Assembly: GCA_947624915.1 (NCBI GenBank)
Contig: CANQMF010000001.1
Coordinates: 1 to 64,000, forward strand
Source: an uncultured Bacilli bacterium
GTDB taxonomy: Bacteria > Bacillota_I > Bacilli_A > RF39 > UBA660
Length of the DNA: 64,000 bases
Direction of reading: 5' to 3'
The notes below the pieces were generated by a model. The model was not told the DNA's origin and made no database searches. It worked only from the letters and a program-made list of their open reading frames with translations. Of this stretch, positions 54,579-63,656 are shown piece after piece. Position numbers and translations under genes: made by a program. How positions within the stretch are numbered: position 1 is the first letter of the stretch; each line of letters begins with the position of its first letter.

Positions 54579-55542
54579 GAAGGTTGTCGTTTTAGGTGGT
54601 GGAACAGGGAGTTCTACCTTGCTTAGAGGTTTAAAGCAATTTCCAGTAGATTTAACAGCAATTGTATCTGTTTGCGATGATGGTAAGAGTACTGGTGTTT
54701 TAAGAGAAGAATTTAATATACCAGCTGTTGGGGATATTAGACGTGTCTTGGTCGCTTTGTCAGAAACAGAGCCTTTAGTTATGGAGTTATTTAATTATCG
54801 GTTCGATACAAACAGTTCACTTGATGGCCATGCTGTTGGTAACCTTCTATTAACTGCTATGGCTGAAATAACAGGTAATTTATCTGATGGTATCGAGGCT
54901 CTAAGTAAAATATTAAATTTAAAAGGAAAAGTTGTACCATTAACTGAAGATAATGTTGTTTTGGTAGCACAGATGAATGATGGTAGTTTGGTTGAAGGAG
55001 AGCATAATATTACTACTAGTAAAAAGGGTATTAAAAAGGTCTATTATAAAGAGGTGCCGACGCCAACTAAGGAAGCTATTGAAACAATAAAAAACTCTGA
55101 ATTAATTATTTTAAGCATGGGCAGTCTTTTTACTAGTATAATACCAAATTTAATATGTCAGGATATTGTGAATGCTATTGATGCAAGTAATGCTAAAGTT
55201 ATGTATGTTTGTAATATGATGACACAACCTGGAGAAACAGATAATTTTAAAGTATCTGATCATATTAAATTATTAAATCAATATTTGGGTAAACATAAGA
55301 TAGATGTTGTAGTAGTTAATTCTGGACATATAAAGGCCGATATAGCAAAAAAATATGGTTCACTTGAACAAAAGGATCCTGTTTATTTTGATGAAGAAGA
55401 AGTCAAAAAAATTGGTTGTGATATTATTAGTGATGATTTCTTTGTAGTTGTTAATAGTTTGATTAGGCATGATGTAATGAAGTTAAGTTTGCAGATTTTT
55501 TCATATTTACTGAAGGAAAGTGGAAATGTCTTTCACAAGTGA
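54571..55542 (+). CDS. glmR: Gluconeogenesis factor GlmR (YvcK), CofD-like
   Basis: 323 residues. CofD/YvcK fold with VVVLGGGTGSSTLLRGLKQF, VSVCDDGKSTGVLREEF, DIRRVLVALSE and GHAVGNLLLTA. In B. subtilis GlmR binds UDP-GlcNAc and stimulates GlmS when carbon is scarce, and forms the glmR-whiA pair seen here. rapZ (yvcJ), which usually precedes it, is absent. Confidence 0.94.
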   Translation: MNKKVVVLGGGTGSSTLLRGLKQFPVDLTAIVSVCDDGKSTGVLREEFNIPAVGDIRRVLVALSETEPLVMELFNYRFDTNSSLDGHAVGNLLLTAMAEITGNLSDGIEALSKILNLKGKVVPLTEDNVVLVAQMNDGSLVEGEHNITTSKKGIKKVYYKEVPTPTKEAIETIKNSELIILSMGSLFTSIIPNLICQDIVNAIDASNAKVMYVCNMMTQPGETDNFKVSDHIKLLNQYLGKHKIDVVVVNSGHIKADIAKKYGSLEQKDPVYFDEEEVKKIGCDIISDDFFVVVNSLIRHDVMKLSLQIFSYLLKESGNVFHK

Positions 55543-56443
55543 TGTTAAAAACGAGATAAGTAAGCTAGATCATGAACGGATAGAGGCTATTGCTGAATTA
55601 TCAGTTATTTTAAGAAATAGCGCGACTATTAATGATAATATAAAGATAGTAACAGAAAATGCTAGTGTAGCACGCTATGTTTTTTCAGCTATAAAAGAAA
55701 TATATGGAATATCATGTAAAATTACTGTTCGTAACGGTTATAATTATAAAAAGAATTATATATATATGCTTGAAATAAGTAAAAAGATTGATATGATAAT
55801 TAAAGATCTAAGTTTAGACACCAATATACCTAAAGATTATATCATTGATGATGATCTGTCTAAAAGAGCATATTTGAGAGGCCTTTTTATTGCTTGTGGT
55901 AGTGTAAATGACCCCAAAAAGTCACGTTATCATTTAGAATTTTTTGTAGATAATGAAGAGTACGCTTATTTTATTGTTAAATTGCTTAATGAATATAATT
56001 TAAATAGTAAGGTATTAAAACGTGATAACAAATATATGATTTATGTTAAAGAAGCAGAAAAAATTGGCGATTTTTTAAGAATGATCAATGCAACTAATGC
56101 TTTGTTCTATTTTGAAGATATTCGTATTTATCGTGATCATAAAAATATGACCAATCGCCTTAATAATTGTGAACAGGCAAATGTTGATAAAATAATTGAT
56201 ACTGCCAATAAACAAATTAATGATATTAATGTTATTAAGGATGAAGGTGGATTAAATCTTTTAAGTGATAAAGAACAAGTAGCAGCTATATATCGAATAA
56301 AGTATCCAGAAGCATCATTGGTTGAACTAAGCGAAATCATTAGTTTGGAAACAGATAGTAAAATTACTAAATCAGGTTTGTATCATCGTTTTAACCACAT
56401 CAAGTATCTTGCTGATTGTATTAGAGAAAAAAAATCAAAGTAG
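55526..56443 (+). CDS. whiA: WhiA-family DNA-binding protein
   Basis: 306 residues; ATG at 55526 (MSFTSDVKNEISKL) behind AAGGAAAG. LAGLIDADG-like N-terminal domain (YLRGLFIACGSVNDPKKSRY) and the C-terminal HTH (LVELSEIISLETDSKITKSG, LYHRFNHIKYLA). It affects sporulation in Streptomyces and division/chromosome segregation in Bacillus. It overlaps the end of glmR. Confidence 0.95.
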   Translation: MSFTSDVKNEISKLDHERIEAIAELSVILRNSATINDNIKIVTENASVARYVFSAIKEIYGISCKITVRNGYNYKKNYIYMLEISKKIDMIIKDLSLDTNIPKDYIIDDDLSKRAYLRGLFIACGSVNDPKKSRYHLEFFVDNEEYAYFIVKLLNEYNLNSKVLKRDNKYMIYVKEAEKIGDFLRMINATNALFYFEDIRIYRDHKNMTNRLNNCEQANVDKIIDTANKQINDINVIKDEGGLNLLSDKEQVAAIYRIKYPEASLVELSEIISLETDSKITKSGLYHRFNHIKYLADCIREKKSK

Positions 56444-56504
56444 TATAAATGTTTTAAGAAACTTAATGGTTTCTTTTCTTAACTTAATTAATTGGTTTTC
56501 ATAA

Positions 56505-56533
56505 TTGTGGAATGATTGTATTTATAGTATAAT
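56505..56533 (+). promoter_or_regulatory. Promoter of the DHH phosphoesterase-rplI-dnaB operon
   Basis: TTGTGG (56505-56510), 17 bases, TATAAT (56528-56533); GGAGG RBS follows. Confidence 0.7.
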
Positions 56534-56554
56534 AGATAATGAATTGGAGGCACT

Positions 56555-57517
56555 ATGGAGAGTTTATTTAAAGGTTTAACAGAATTATTTGATGAATGTG
56601 ATAAGGTTATTATTACAGGACATTCTAATGTTGATCTAGATGCGTTAGGTGCAAGTTTAGGTCTTAGCTCTATTTTAAATTATATGGGAAAAGAAAATTA
56701 TATTTTCCTTGATGAGAATAAAAATGTGGATACAACTGTTACGCAGGCTCTTTCCTTAGTGCATAATTTTAATTTTATTGGTAAATCGGATTATAAAAAG
56801 TTAATTTCTGATAATACTTTATTAGTCATATTAGATACTCATCAACAAGAACGTTTAAGCTGTCCACAATTAGTTGATGATATAGGTAAGGTAGTTGTGT
56901 TAGATCATCATATTAAATTATCTAATTATATTAAAGATACGGAGATATTTTATATTGATTCATCTTTATCAAGTGTTGTAGAATTAATAGCTTTTTACAG
57001 TAAATATTTAAATATAAGTATTAGTCCAGTAGTTGCATCTATTATGTTTGCTGGTATGGTTATTGACACTAATAATTTCAATGTTAAAATTACGGATAAA
57101 TCATTTGAAGCTGCTGCTTATCTTGTTTCTCTTGGTGCCGATCCAATTGTTAAGCAGAACTTGTTAAAGGAAACAAAAGCAGAATATATAAGGAAAAGTG
57201 ATTATATCCGAAGTAGTTATATATATAAAAAGAATATAGCAATTTGTTTAGTGAACGCAACTGAGACGACACCGGCTGAGTTAGCAGAAATATCAGAGTC
57301 GTTACTTAATTTTGAGGCAGTAGAGGCAGCCTTCACAATTGGTCAACTTGGTAAAAAAGTAGTCGGTGTTAGTGCTCGTAGTATTGGTGATTTTGATGTA
57401 TGTGCACCTATGAAAAAATTAGGTGGTGGCGGACACACTAACAATGCTGCTGTGCAAGTAGAAAATACGACAATCAAAGCTTTAGAAAAAACATTAAAGA
57501 AGGTTTTAGGTGAGTAA
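56555..57517 (+). CDS. GdpP-like DHH/DHHA1 phosphodiesterase, catalytic core only
   Basis: 320 residues. DHH domain: ITGHSNVDLDALGASLGL, LLVILDTHQQERLS, VVVLDHHIKL and GMVIDTNNF; DHHA1 domain ends with KKLGGGGHTNNAAVQV. It sits just before rplI-dnaB, exactly where gdpP (yybT) lies in Bacilli. The N-terminal membrane helices, PAS and degenerate GGDEF of GdpP (about 650 residues) are missing. It probably hydrolyses c-di-AMP or pApA as a soluble enzyme. Confidence 0.88.
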   Translation: MESLFKGLTELFDECDKVIITGHSNVDLDALGASLGLSSILNYMGKENYIFLDENKNVDTTVTQALSLVHNFNFIGKSDYKKLISDNTLLVILDTHQQERLSCPQLVDDIGKVVVLDHHIKLSNYIKDTEIFYIDSSLSSVVELIAFYSKYLNISISPVVASIMFAGMVIDTNNFNVKITDKSFEAAAYLVSLGADPIVKQNLLKETKAEYIRKSDYIRSSYIYKKNIAICLVNATETTPAELAEISESLLNFEAVEAAFTIGQLGKKVVGVSARSIGDFDVCAPMKKLGGGGHTNNAAVQVENTTIKALEKTLKKVLGE

Positions 57518-57518
57518 A

Positions 57519-57956
57519 ATGAAAATCATTTTATTAGAAGATGTAAGAAAACAAGGTAAAAAGGGAGATATAATTAATGTGGCTGATGGCTATGCAAATT
57601 TTTTACTAAAGAATAAGCAAGCGGTTCCTGCTACAAACACAGGAATTAATCGTCTAAATAAGGAAAATAAAGAAAAAGAGATTGCTTTAAAGAATTTATT
57701 AGATAAATGTGAACAGTTAAAGTTAAAACTAGAAAAAGAAGAACTTAGATTTAAAGTTAAAACCGGAGAGCAGGATCGAGTGTTTGGTAGTGTTAGTGCT
57801 AAACAAATAGCTACACAGTTAGCAGAAAAGGGTTATAATATTGATAAAAAGCAAATCAAAATTAATTCACCATTAGCTTCATTAGGCTTTCATGTTATTG
57901 ATATTGAATTGCATAAAAAGGTGGTTGCAAAACTTCGAGTTGAATTAATTAAGTAG
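57519..57956 (+). CDS. rplI: 50S ribosomal protein L9
   Basis: 145 residues from the ATG at 57519 (MKIILLEDVRKQGKKGDIIN), one base after the upstream stop. L9 signature GYANFLLKNKQAV, a long connecting helix, and the C-terminal domain ending KVVAKLRVELI. AGGTGA gives the RBS inside the end of the previous gene. Confidence 0.96.
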   Translation: MKIILLEDVRKQGKKGDIINVADGYANFLLKNKQAVPATNTGINRLNKENKEKEIALKNLLDKCEQLKLKLEKEELRFKVKTGEQDRVFGSVSAKQIATQLAEKGYNIDKKQIKINSPLASLGFHVIDIELHKKVVAKLRVELIK

Positions 57957-57966
57957 GGGTGAGATT

Positions 57967-59310
57967 ATGCCAGATAGAACAATACCACATAATATAGATG
58001 CAGAACAATCGGTATTAGGCTCAATGTTTCTTACTAAGAAGGCACTTCAAAAAGCTTTAGAAGGATTGGTAGCAGAAGATTTTTATTTAGATTCTCATTG
58101 TAAAATTTTTGAATGTATTAAAACAGTTGATGATAAGAAGATTCCTGTTGATTTAACCACTGTAAGCGAGGAGTTAAATAATCGCAATTGGTTGAATCAA
58201 GTTGGTAATATTGATTATTTGGCAGAAATGATTAATAATGTACCCACAACAGCTAATATAGATGAATATATCAAGATTGTTTCTGAAAAAGCTATTTTGC
58301 GTAAGCTTATTGATGAGGCAACATCAATTGTTAAAGATAGCTACTCAGTTGGGCGAGATATTGGCGACTTTTTATATGATGCTGGTAAGCGCATTACTGA
58401 TGTGTCTCAAGGATTAAAAACTAGTGAATTTAAACCTATTAAGGATGTATTAGCTAAGGCTCAGTCTGATCTAGAGGCATTAGCAGCTAATAATAGTGAA
58501 ATTACTGGGATACCTAGTGGCTTTTATGATTTAGATAAGATTACGGCAGGATGGCACCCCCATCAATTAATAATAATAGCAGCAAGACCTGGTATGGGGA
58601 AAACAGCTGTAGCTTTAAATATGGCTACTAATATGGCTATTAATTCTGGAAAAACAGTTGCTATATTTAATATGGAAATGGGAGCAGAACAGTTAGTATC
58701 AAGAATGCTTTCATCTGTTGGACAAGTGACAGGGGATAAGTTAAAAACAGGTAATTTAGAACATAGTGATTGGAAGAAACTTAATGAGGCTATTAGTCGT
58801 TTAGCTAAAACTAATATTTTTATTGATGATAATGCAGGACAAACTGTTTCAGAAATAAGAGCAAAATGTAGACGATTAAAAAGTTCTCCTAGTGGTTTGG
58901 ATGTAGTTATTATTGATTATTTAACGTTAATTCAAAGTGCTAATAAAGGGGGAGCTAGTGGTCAGAATAGACAACAAGAAGTAGCTGATATATCACGTGC
59001 ATTAAAAACAATGGCTATGGAGTTAGAAATTCCAGTAATTGCTTTATCGCAATTATCACGTGGTGTAGAACAACGAACGGATAAAAAACCGATGCTTAGT
59101 GATTTGCGTGAATCAGGAGCAATTGAACAGGATGCCGATTTGGTTGCCTTTTTGCATTGCAATGACGAGGAAAAAGAAAAAGATGATAGTTTAATGGAAT
59201 TAGTAATACGTAAACATCGTAATGGTCCATTAAAAGATATTCCTTTAATTTTTCAACGTGCTACTAGTACTTTTGTCAATGTTGCAAATAGTGAAATTGA
59301 AGAAATATAG
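57967..59310 (+). CDS. dnaB: Replicative DNA helicase DnaB (Bacillus DnaC)
   Basis: 447 residues. N-terminal helical domain (IPHNIDAEQSVLGSMF), RecA-like core with Walker A ARPGMGKTAVALN, Walker B VVIIDYLTLIQ, ALSQLSRGVEQR, DLRESGAIEQDAD and RKHRNGPL. It unwinds the fork as a hexamer. It follows rplI by ten bases. Confidence 0.97.
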   Translation: MPDRTIPHNIDAEQSVLGSMFLTKKALQKALEGLVAEDFYLDSHCKIFECIKTVDDKKIPVDLTTVSEELNNRNWLNQVGNIDYLAEMINNVPTTANIDEYIKIVSEKAILRKLIDEATSIVKDSYSVGRDIGDFLYDAGKRITDVSQGLKTSEFKPIKDVLAKAQSDLEALAANNSEITGIPSGFYDLDKITAGWHPHQLIIIAARPGMGKTAVALNMATNMAINSGKTVAIFNMEMGAEQLVSRMLSSVGQVTGDKLKTGNLEHSDWKKLNEAISRLAKTNIFIDDNAGQTVSEIRAKCRRLKSSPSGLDVVIIDYLTLIQSANKGGASGQNRQQEVADISRALKTMAMELEIPVIALSQLSRGVEQRTDKKPMLSDLRESGAIEQDADLVAFLHCNDEEKEKDDSLMELVIRKHRNGPLKDIPLIFQRATSTFVNVANSEIEEI

Positions 59311-59317
59311 GTGATGT

Positions 59318-61330
59318 ATGAAAAAAAATGTAGTAGTCGTTTATATTATTATGATAATTTGTGGTTTAGGCGTTTTTGTTTTGCAATTTAGTTATGGTAG
59401 AAAGCATGAACCATATACTTTATATCAAGTATATTTAGATGATGAAGTAATTGGAACTATTAAATCCAAAAAGGATTTAGAAAAGCACATATCGAGTCAA
59501 GGAAGTATTATTCAAAAGCAGGTATTAGAATATCAAGACGAGGTTGAAGTAATTGATGAAGTTTATCAAACAATGAATAGAGTTATTAATAATAAAAATA
59601 CCTATTATAATCGATACACTTATTTAACTAATTTAGAAAATAAATATCATGACTTACAAAAATATATTGATGATAATGGCATAATAACTGGGGAATATAA
59701 AGAATTAGAAAAAGCGTATAATTCGTTACCAAATAATTATACTAATGGAACGTCTTTGTCAAAAGATAAAATTGAAAATTATGATTTAATTAAAGAAAAG
59801 TTTGATAATGATGTTAATATGATACAAGAAGAAATTGTTGATTATTTATATCAAAATCGTGATTCTTTAAATTTAACTAGTAGTGAATATAGTAGTTTAG
59901 AAGAGTTTGAAGATAATCAGCTGAATGATATTAATTATAGTAAGTATGTCACCATGTCTAATTATATTGATGATAATAGTATTTATTTACATACTGATGA
60001 TATTTATGAACCTTTAGGTATAAATATTAAAAAGATAACAACATATGATGATACAGCAATGAGTACAGATGATGTATATAATAAAATAGTTGATCGAAAG
60101 CCTTGTACAATTGAAGGATATCAGTTCCGAATTAAAGCAGATAATAATGTTACTTTATCTGATTATATCCAGTTAGGTGCTGTAGCTAGAACTGATTATG
60201 ATTTAGTTAGCAGTAATTCTAATAATGATGTTATTATTTATGTTACTGATGAAGATATTTTTAATGAAGCAATTGAAGAGGTAACCGCTGTTTTTGTAGG
60301 GCGTGATAATTATAATGCTTATGTAAATAATACTCAAAAATCCATAAAAACAACGGGTAGTACTATTGATAATATTTATTTAACGGATGAAATAACGGTT
60401 AAAAAGACTAACATATCAGTTAAAGAGAAAATATATACTGATGCTTCAGAACTTTCTAGTTTTATTTTATATGGCGATAATGTTGTAACAAGGACTGTTT
60501 CTGCTTTAGCGTCGGATACAATTGATGATTTTGCTTATCGAAATGGGATTAGTATTGAAGAATTTTTCCTATCTAACCCTTCTTTTACAAGTATTGATAA
60601 TATGTTTTATGATGGTCAGCCAATAACTATTACGAAGTTAAATCCAAAGGTTAGTTTGGTTGTTGAAGAGTCAAGGGTGATAGAGCAACCAATATATTTT
60701 AATGTGGTGGAGAAGTATGATAATACAATGTCCATGGGCTCAGAGTATATTGAAGAAAAGGGAGAAAATGGCACAATGCGTGTTTCACAAAAGGTTATTA
60801 AAACCAATGGTTCAACGACAAAGGTTGATACATTAAGCAATGAAACAATTAAAGCGGCTAAAGATCGTGTTGTTCGTTTAGGAACAAAAGTGATACCAAC
60901 TGTTGGTAGTTTAAGTAGTTGGTTGTGGCCAACCAATTCTTACTCTATTAGCTCATACTTTGGATGGCGTGTGGATCCGTTTAGTACTAAAAGAAAAGAG
61001 TTACATACAGGACTTGATATTACAAACAAAGCTGGAGCCCCTATTTATGCATCTAATAATGGAACGATAATGGCTATTAAAAATCGAAGGGAAGGTTATG
61101 GTAAGCACATTATTATTGATCATCATAATGGATACTATACTTTATATGGTCATATGAGTGGATTTGCCAAAGGATTAAAAGAGAATGCAACAGTATCACG
61201 TGGACAAATAATCGGCTATGTAGGTATGACAGGAGCGGCAACTGGAAATCATGTTCATTTCGAAATTAGAAGATGTCCAAATTATAGTACTAAGTGTTTT
61301 TTAAATCCGTTATCTTATTTAAGGAGATAA
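59318..61330 (+). CDS. Membrane-anchored M23 peptidase with LysM-like and G5 regions
   Basis: 670 residues. N-terminal signal anchor (VVVVYIIMIICGLGVFVLQF), Asp/Asn/Tyr-rich exported region (about 30-390), a LysM-like stretch (SDTIDDFAYRNGISIEEFF), and a G5-type segment (VVEESRVIEQPIYF..). The LytM/M23 domain from about 535 has metal ligands HTGLD, GHMSG-type GNHVHFEIR and the YGHM loop. It is probably a peptidoglycan endopeptidase. It occupies the place between dnaB and walJ where walR-walK-yycH-yycI are found in Bacillus. Confidence 0.9.
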   Translation: MKKNVVVVYIIMIICGLGVFVLQFSYGRKHEPYTLYQVYLDDEVIGTIKSKKDLEKHISSQGSIIQKQVLEYQDEVEVIDEVYQTMNRVINNKNTYYNRYTYLTNLENKYHDLQKYIDDNGIITGEYKELEKAYNSLPNNYTNGTSLSKDKIENYDLIKEKFDNDVNMIQEEIVDYLYQNRDSLNLTSSEYSSLEEFEDNQLNDINYSKYVTMSNYIDDNSIYLHTDDIYEPLGINIKKITTYDDTAMSTDDVYNKIVDRKPCTIEGYQFRIKADNNVTLSDYIQLGAVARTDYDLVSSNSNNDVIIYVTDEDIFNEAIEEVTAVFVGRDNYNAYVNNTQKSIKTTGSTIDNIYLTDEITVKKTNISVKEKIYTDASELSSFILYGDNVVTRTVSALASDTIDDFAYRNGISIEEFFLSNPSFTSIDNMFYDGQPITITKLNPKVSLVVEESRVIEQPIYFNVVEKYDNTMSMGSEYIEEKGENGTMRVSQKVIKTNGSTTKVDTLSNETIKAAKDRVVRLGTKVIPTVGSLSSWLWPTNSYSISSYFGWRVDPFSTKRKELHTGLDITNKAGAPIYASNNGTIMAIKNRREGYGKHIIIDHHNGYYTLYGHMSGFAKGLKENATVSRGQIIGYVGMTGAATGNHVHFEIRRCPNYSTKCFLNPLSYLRR

Positions 61331-61332
61331 AC

Positions 61333-62094
61333 ATGAAAATAAGTGTATTAACAAGTGGAAGTAAGGGTAATTGTACTTATATTGGAACGAGTAAACATAA
61401 TATTTTAGTTGATATAGGTTCTTCATCTTTAAGTATAGAAAAAAAATTAAGAAATTATGGTATTGATCCACATCTTATAGATAGTGTGTTTGTTACTCAC
61501 GCTCATACTGATCATACAGCTGGTATCAATGTCTTTTGGAAGAAATATCATCCTACAGTATATTTGACGGATAACATTTTTAAGGAAGCTAATTTAAAGA
61601 TAGATGATTATGTTAATCTTAAAGAAGAATTAATATTGGATGATTTAAGGGTTGTACCGATTCCTACTTCGCATGATGCTAAAGATTCTCGTGGTTATAT
61701 ATTTGAATCAGATGGTAGATCTGTTGTATATATGACAGATACAGGTTATATAAGTGAAAGATATCATGACATTCTTAAGAATCGTACTATATACATAATG
61801 GAAAGTAATCATGATGTTGAGCTTCTTATGAATAATAGTCATTATCCTCATCCTTTAAAAATGCGTATATTAGGCGACTCGGGACATTTATCAAACAAAG
61901 ATTCTGCTCTTTATTTGACTAAGTTTATTGGTGAAAAAACTAAAAAGGTTTTCTTAGCTCATCTTAGTGAAGAAAATAATACACCAGATATAGCTTATTT
62001 AAATTTGAAGCATACTTTAGAGAAAAAAAATATTAAATTTAATGATATTAGTATTGCTAAGCAAAGTGAGCCAACGGAGTTAATTGAAATATGA
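61333..62094 (+). CDS. walJ: MBL-fold nuclease WalJ (YycJ)
   Basis: 253 residues from the ATG at 61333 (MKISVLTSGSKGNCTYIGTS) behind AAGGAG. Metal site THAHTDHTAGI, MTDTGY, SNHDVELL and LAHLSEENN. It is a YycJ-type 5' exonuclease-like MBL protein. Normally it ends the walRK operon; here the kinase and regulator are not in the cluster. It overlaps rlmH by four bases. Confidence 0.93.
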   Translation: MKISVLTSGSKGNCTYIGTSKHNILVDIGSSSLSIEKKLRNYGIDPHLIDSVFVTHAHTDHTAGINVFWKKYHPTVYLTDNIFKEANLKIDDYVNLKEELILDDLRVVPIPTSHDAKDSRGYIFESDGRSVVYMTDTGYISERYHDILKNRTIYIMESNHDVELLMNNSHYPHPLKMRILGDSGHLSNKDSALYLTKFIGEKTKKVFLAHLSEENNTPDIAYLNLKHTLEKKNIKFNDISIAKQSEPTELIEI

Positions 62095-62543
62095 TTAAAA
62101 TTTTATGTGTTGGTAAAATAAAAGAATCTTTTTATCGTGAAGCTATAGCAGAATATATAAAGAGGATAAGTAGGTATACAAAAATAGAAATAATTGAGTG
62201 TAAAGATTATAATGATAAAAATGAAGATGTGTTGTTAAAAGAAAAAGATGAATTAGAAAAATATATAACCGGTAAAGAGTATCTTATTACTTTGGAAATT
62301 AATGGTAATCAATGTAGTTCTACGGAATTAGCTGAGAAACTTAATAATATTTATTTAACGCATTCTAATATTACTTTTGTTATTGGTGGGTCATTAGGGC
62401 TAGATGAAGAAATAAAAAAGAAAAGTGATTATGCTTTGTCTTTTTCCAAATTAACTTTTCCCCATCAACTATTTAGAGTTATTTTACTAGAACAAATATA
62501 TCGTTCATTTAAGATTAATAATAATGAAGCTTACCATAAATAA
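62091..62543 (+). CDS. rlmH: 23S rRNA (pseudouridine-1915 N3)-methyltransferase RlmH
   Basis: 150 residues, SPOUT fold with the trefoil-knot signature FVIGGSLGLDEE (about 104-115) and C-terminal SFSKLTFPHQLFRVILLEQI followed by YRSFKINNNEAYH. A few residues shorter than the usual 156-159, in the middle. It acts on assembled 70S ribosomes. Confidence 0.96.
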   Translation: MIKILCVGKIKESFYREAIAEYIKRISRYTKIEIIECKDYNDKNEDVLLKEKDELEKYITGKEYLITLEINGNQCSSTELAEKLNNIYLTHSNITFVIGGSLGLDEEIKKKSDYALSFSKLTFPHQLFRVILLEQIYRSFKINNNEAYHK

Positions 62544-62588
62544 TTAAGAGGTGTTTACACTTTAAATGTTATTTATTTTGAAAGTACC

Positions 62589-62617
62589 TTTAAAAAGTAA
62601 ATAATAAGTGATATAAT
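62589..62617 (+). promoter_or_regulatory. Promoter of the zinc-ribbon/CC membrane gene
   Basis: TTTAAA (62589-62594), 17 bases, TATAAT (62612-62617). Confidence 0.6.
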
Positions 62618-62639
62618 CTTGGTAATAGGAGAATGATAT

Positions 62640-63128
62640 ATGAAAGTTTGTAATAATTGTCATAAGCAAATTAATTATGATTTTAAGTTTTGCCCTAACT
62701 GTGGGAGTAATAGTTTTAGTGAGGTAGCGTCTGGACCGATGAATTTAAATCAGCCTCAAAATTATCCAGTATATCAGCAGCCTTATAATCAACCAGTAAA
62801 TGCTAAAGGTCATTTTGGATGGGCAGTGCTTGGATTTTTTATTCCAATAGTTGGTTTGATTTTATATCTAATTTGGCATAATTCTCGTAAGGGCGATGCC
62901 AAATGTGCAGGCATTGGTGCTTTAGTTAGTGCTATTTTAACGGTTATTTGTTTGCCATTTATGTTTTTGTTTACTAATTCTTTATTCAAGGTGGCTGCAC
63001 AAAGAGATTGTTGTATAGATGCTGGTGGTGAATGGAATGATAATAGATGTATTGACAGTAATAGCAGTACATTTGATTATTATTCTTATAATAAATGCAT
63101 TGATGATATAGGAATATATGATGATTAA
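62640..63128 (+). CDS. Zinc-ribbon membrane protein with C-terminal CC-C-C module
   Basis: 162 residues. Zinc ribbon CNNCHKQINYDFKFCPNCG, Gln/Pro/Tyr/Asn linker (about 28-58), then two membrane helices (HFGWAVLGFFIPIVGLILYL, SAILTVICLPFMFLFTNS) separated by a basic loop HNSRKGDAKCAGIG. The C-terminus carries CCIDAGGEWNDNRC..YNKCI, the module that also forms the repeats of the lipoprotein at 23447. It is paralogous to the next gene in the first ~95 residues. Function unknown. Confidence 0.78.
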   Translation: MKVCNNCHKQINYDFKFCPNCGSNSFSEVASGPMNLNQPQNYPVYQQPYNQPVNAKGHFGWAVLGFFIPIVGLILYLIWHNSRKGDAKCAGIGALVSAILTVICLPFMFLFTNSLFKVAAQRDCCIDAGGEWNDNRCIDSNSSTFDYYSYNKCIDDIGIYDD

Positions 63129-63157
63129 TTATTGATGAAGGAAAGGAATGATAGGGT

Positions 63158-63478
63158 ATGAAAAAATGTAATATGTGTGGAAGTCAAGTAGCTGATAATT
63201 ATACTTCTTGTCCAAACTGTGGAAGTGCTAATTTGATAGCAGATAGTGTAACTAACATAAGTGGTATGCCTCAACAACCTATGGCAAATGGTCAACAAGT
63301 AAAACAAAGTGGTAACATCGGATGGGGAGTGTTGGGATTCTTTTTTCCCATTGTAGGTTGGATCTTGTATTTTTGTTGGAAAAATACCCGTGTAGGTGAT
63401 GCTAAATATGCAGGAATTGGTGGTATAATTGGCTTTTTATGTAATTGTGCGTTACTCGTAACTGGGGTTGTTAAGTAA
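63158..63478 (+). CDS. Zinc-ribbon membrane protein, short paralogue
   Basis: 106 residues: CNMCGSQVADNYTSCPNCG, a Gln-rich linker, then GNIGWGVLGFFFPIVGWILY, WKNTRVGDAKYAGIG and a second helix. It lacks the CC-C-C tail of its upstream neighbour, from which it is separated by 29 bases, and is evidently a tandem duplicate. Function unknown. Confidence 0.78.
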   Translation: MKKCNMCGSQVADNYTSCPNCGSANLIADSVTNISGMPQQPMANGQQVKQSGNIGWGVLGFFFPIVGWILYFCWKNTRVGDAKYAGIGGIIGFLCNCALLVTGVVK

Positions 63479-63502
63479 TAAATTTGCTAAATTGATTGTA
63501 TT

Positions 63503-63526
63503 GGATGACGAAAGTCATCCTTTTAG
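63503..63526 (+). terminator. Strong terminator after the zinc-ribbon pair
   Basis: GGATGAC-GAAA-GTCATCC, perfect 7-bp stem on a GAAA tetraloop, followed by TTTTAG. Confidence 0.8.
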
Positions 63527-63609
63527 TTAAAAATATCGAAAGTATAAAATGATTATATTTTTGATACTGTTATTTTTTGTTAGAAATAGTTTATTAGAAA
63601 AATTTATAT

Positions 63610-63639
63610 GTATAAAATGAATGAATATTTTTCAATATA
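63610..63639 (+). promoter_or_regulatory. Candidate forespore-sigma promoter of spoIIR
   Basis: GTATAA (63610-63615), 17 bases, CAATATA (63633-63639), 17 bases before the ATG. The same two words precede spoVT. spoIIR is a sigma-F gene in Bacillus. Confidence 0.4.
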
Positions 63640-63656
63640 TAGTAGGAGATGACGAT

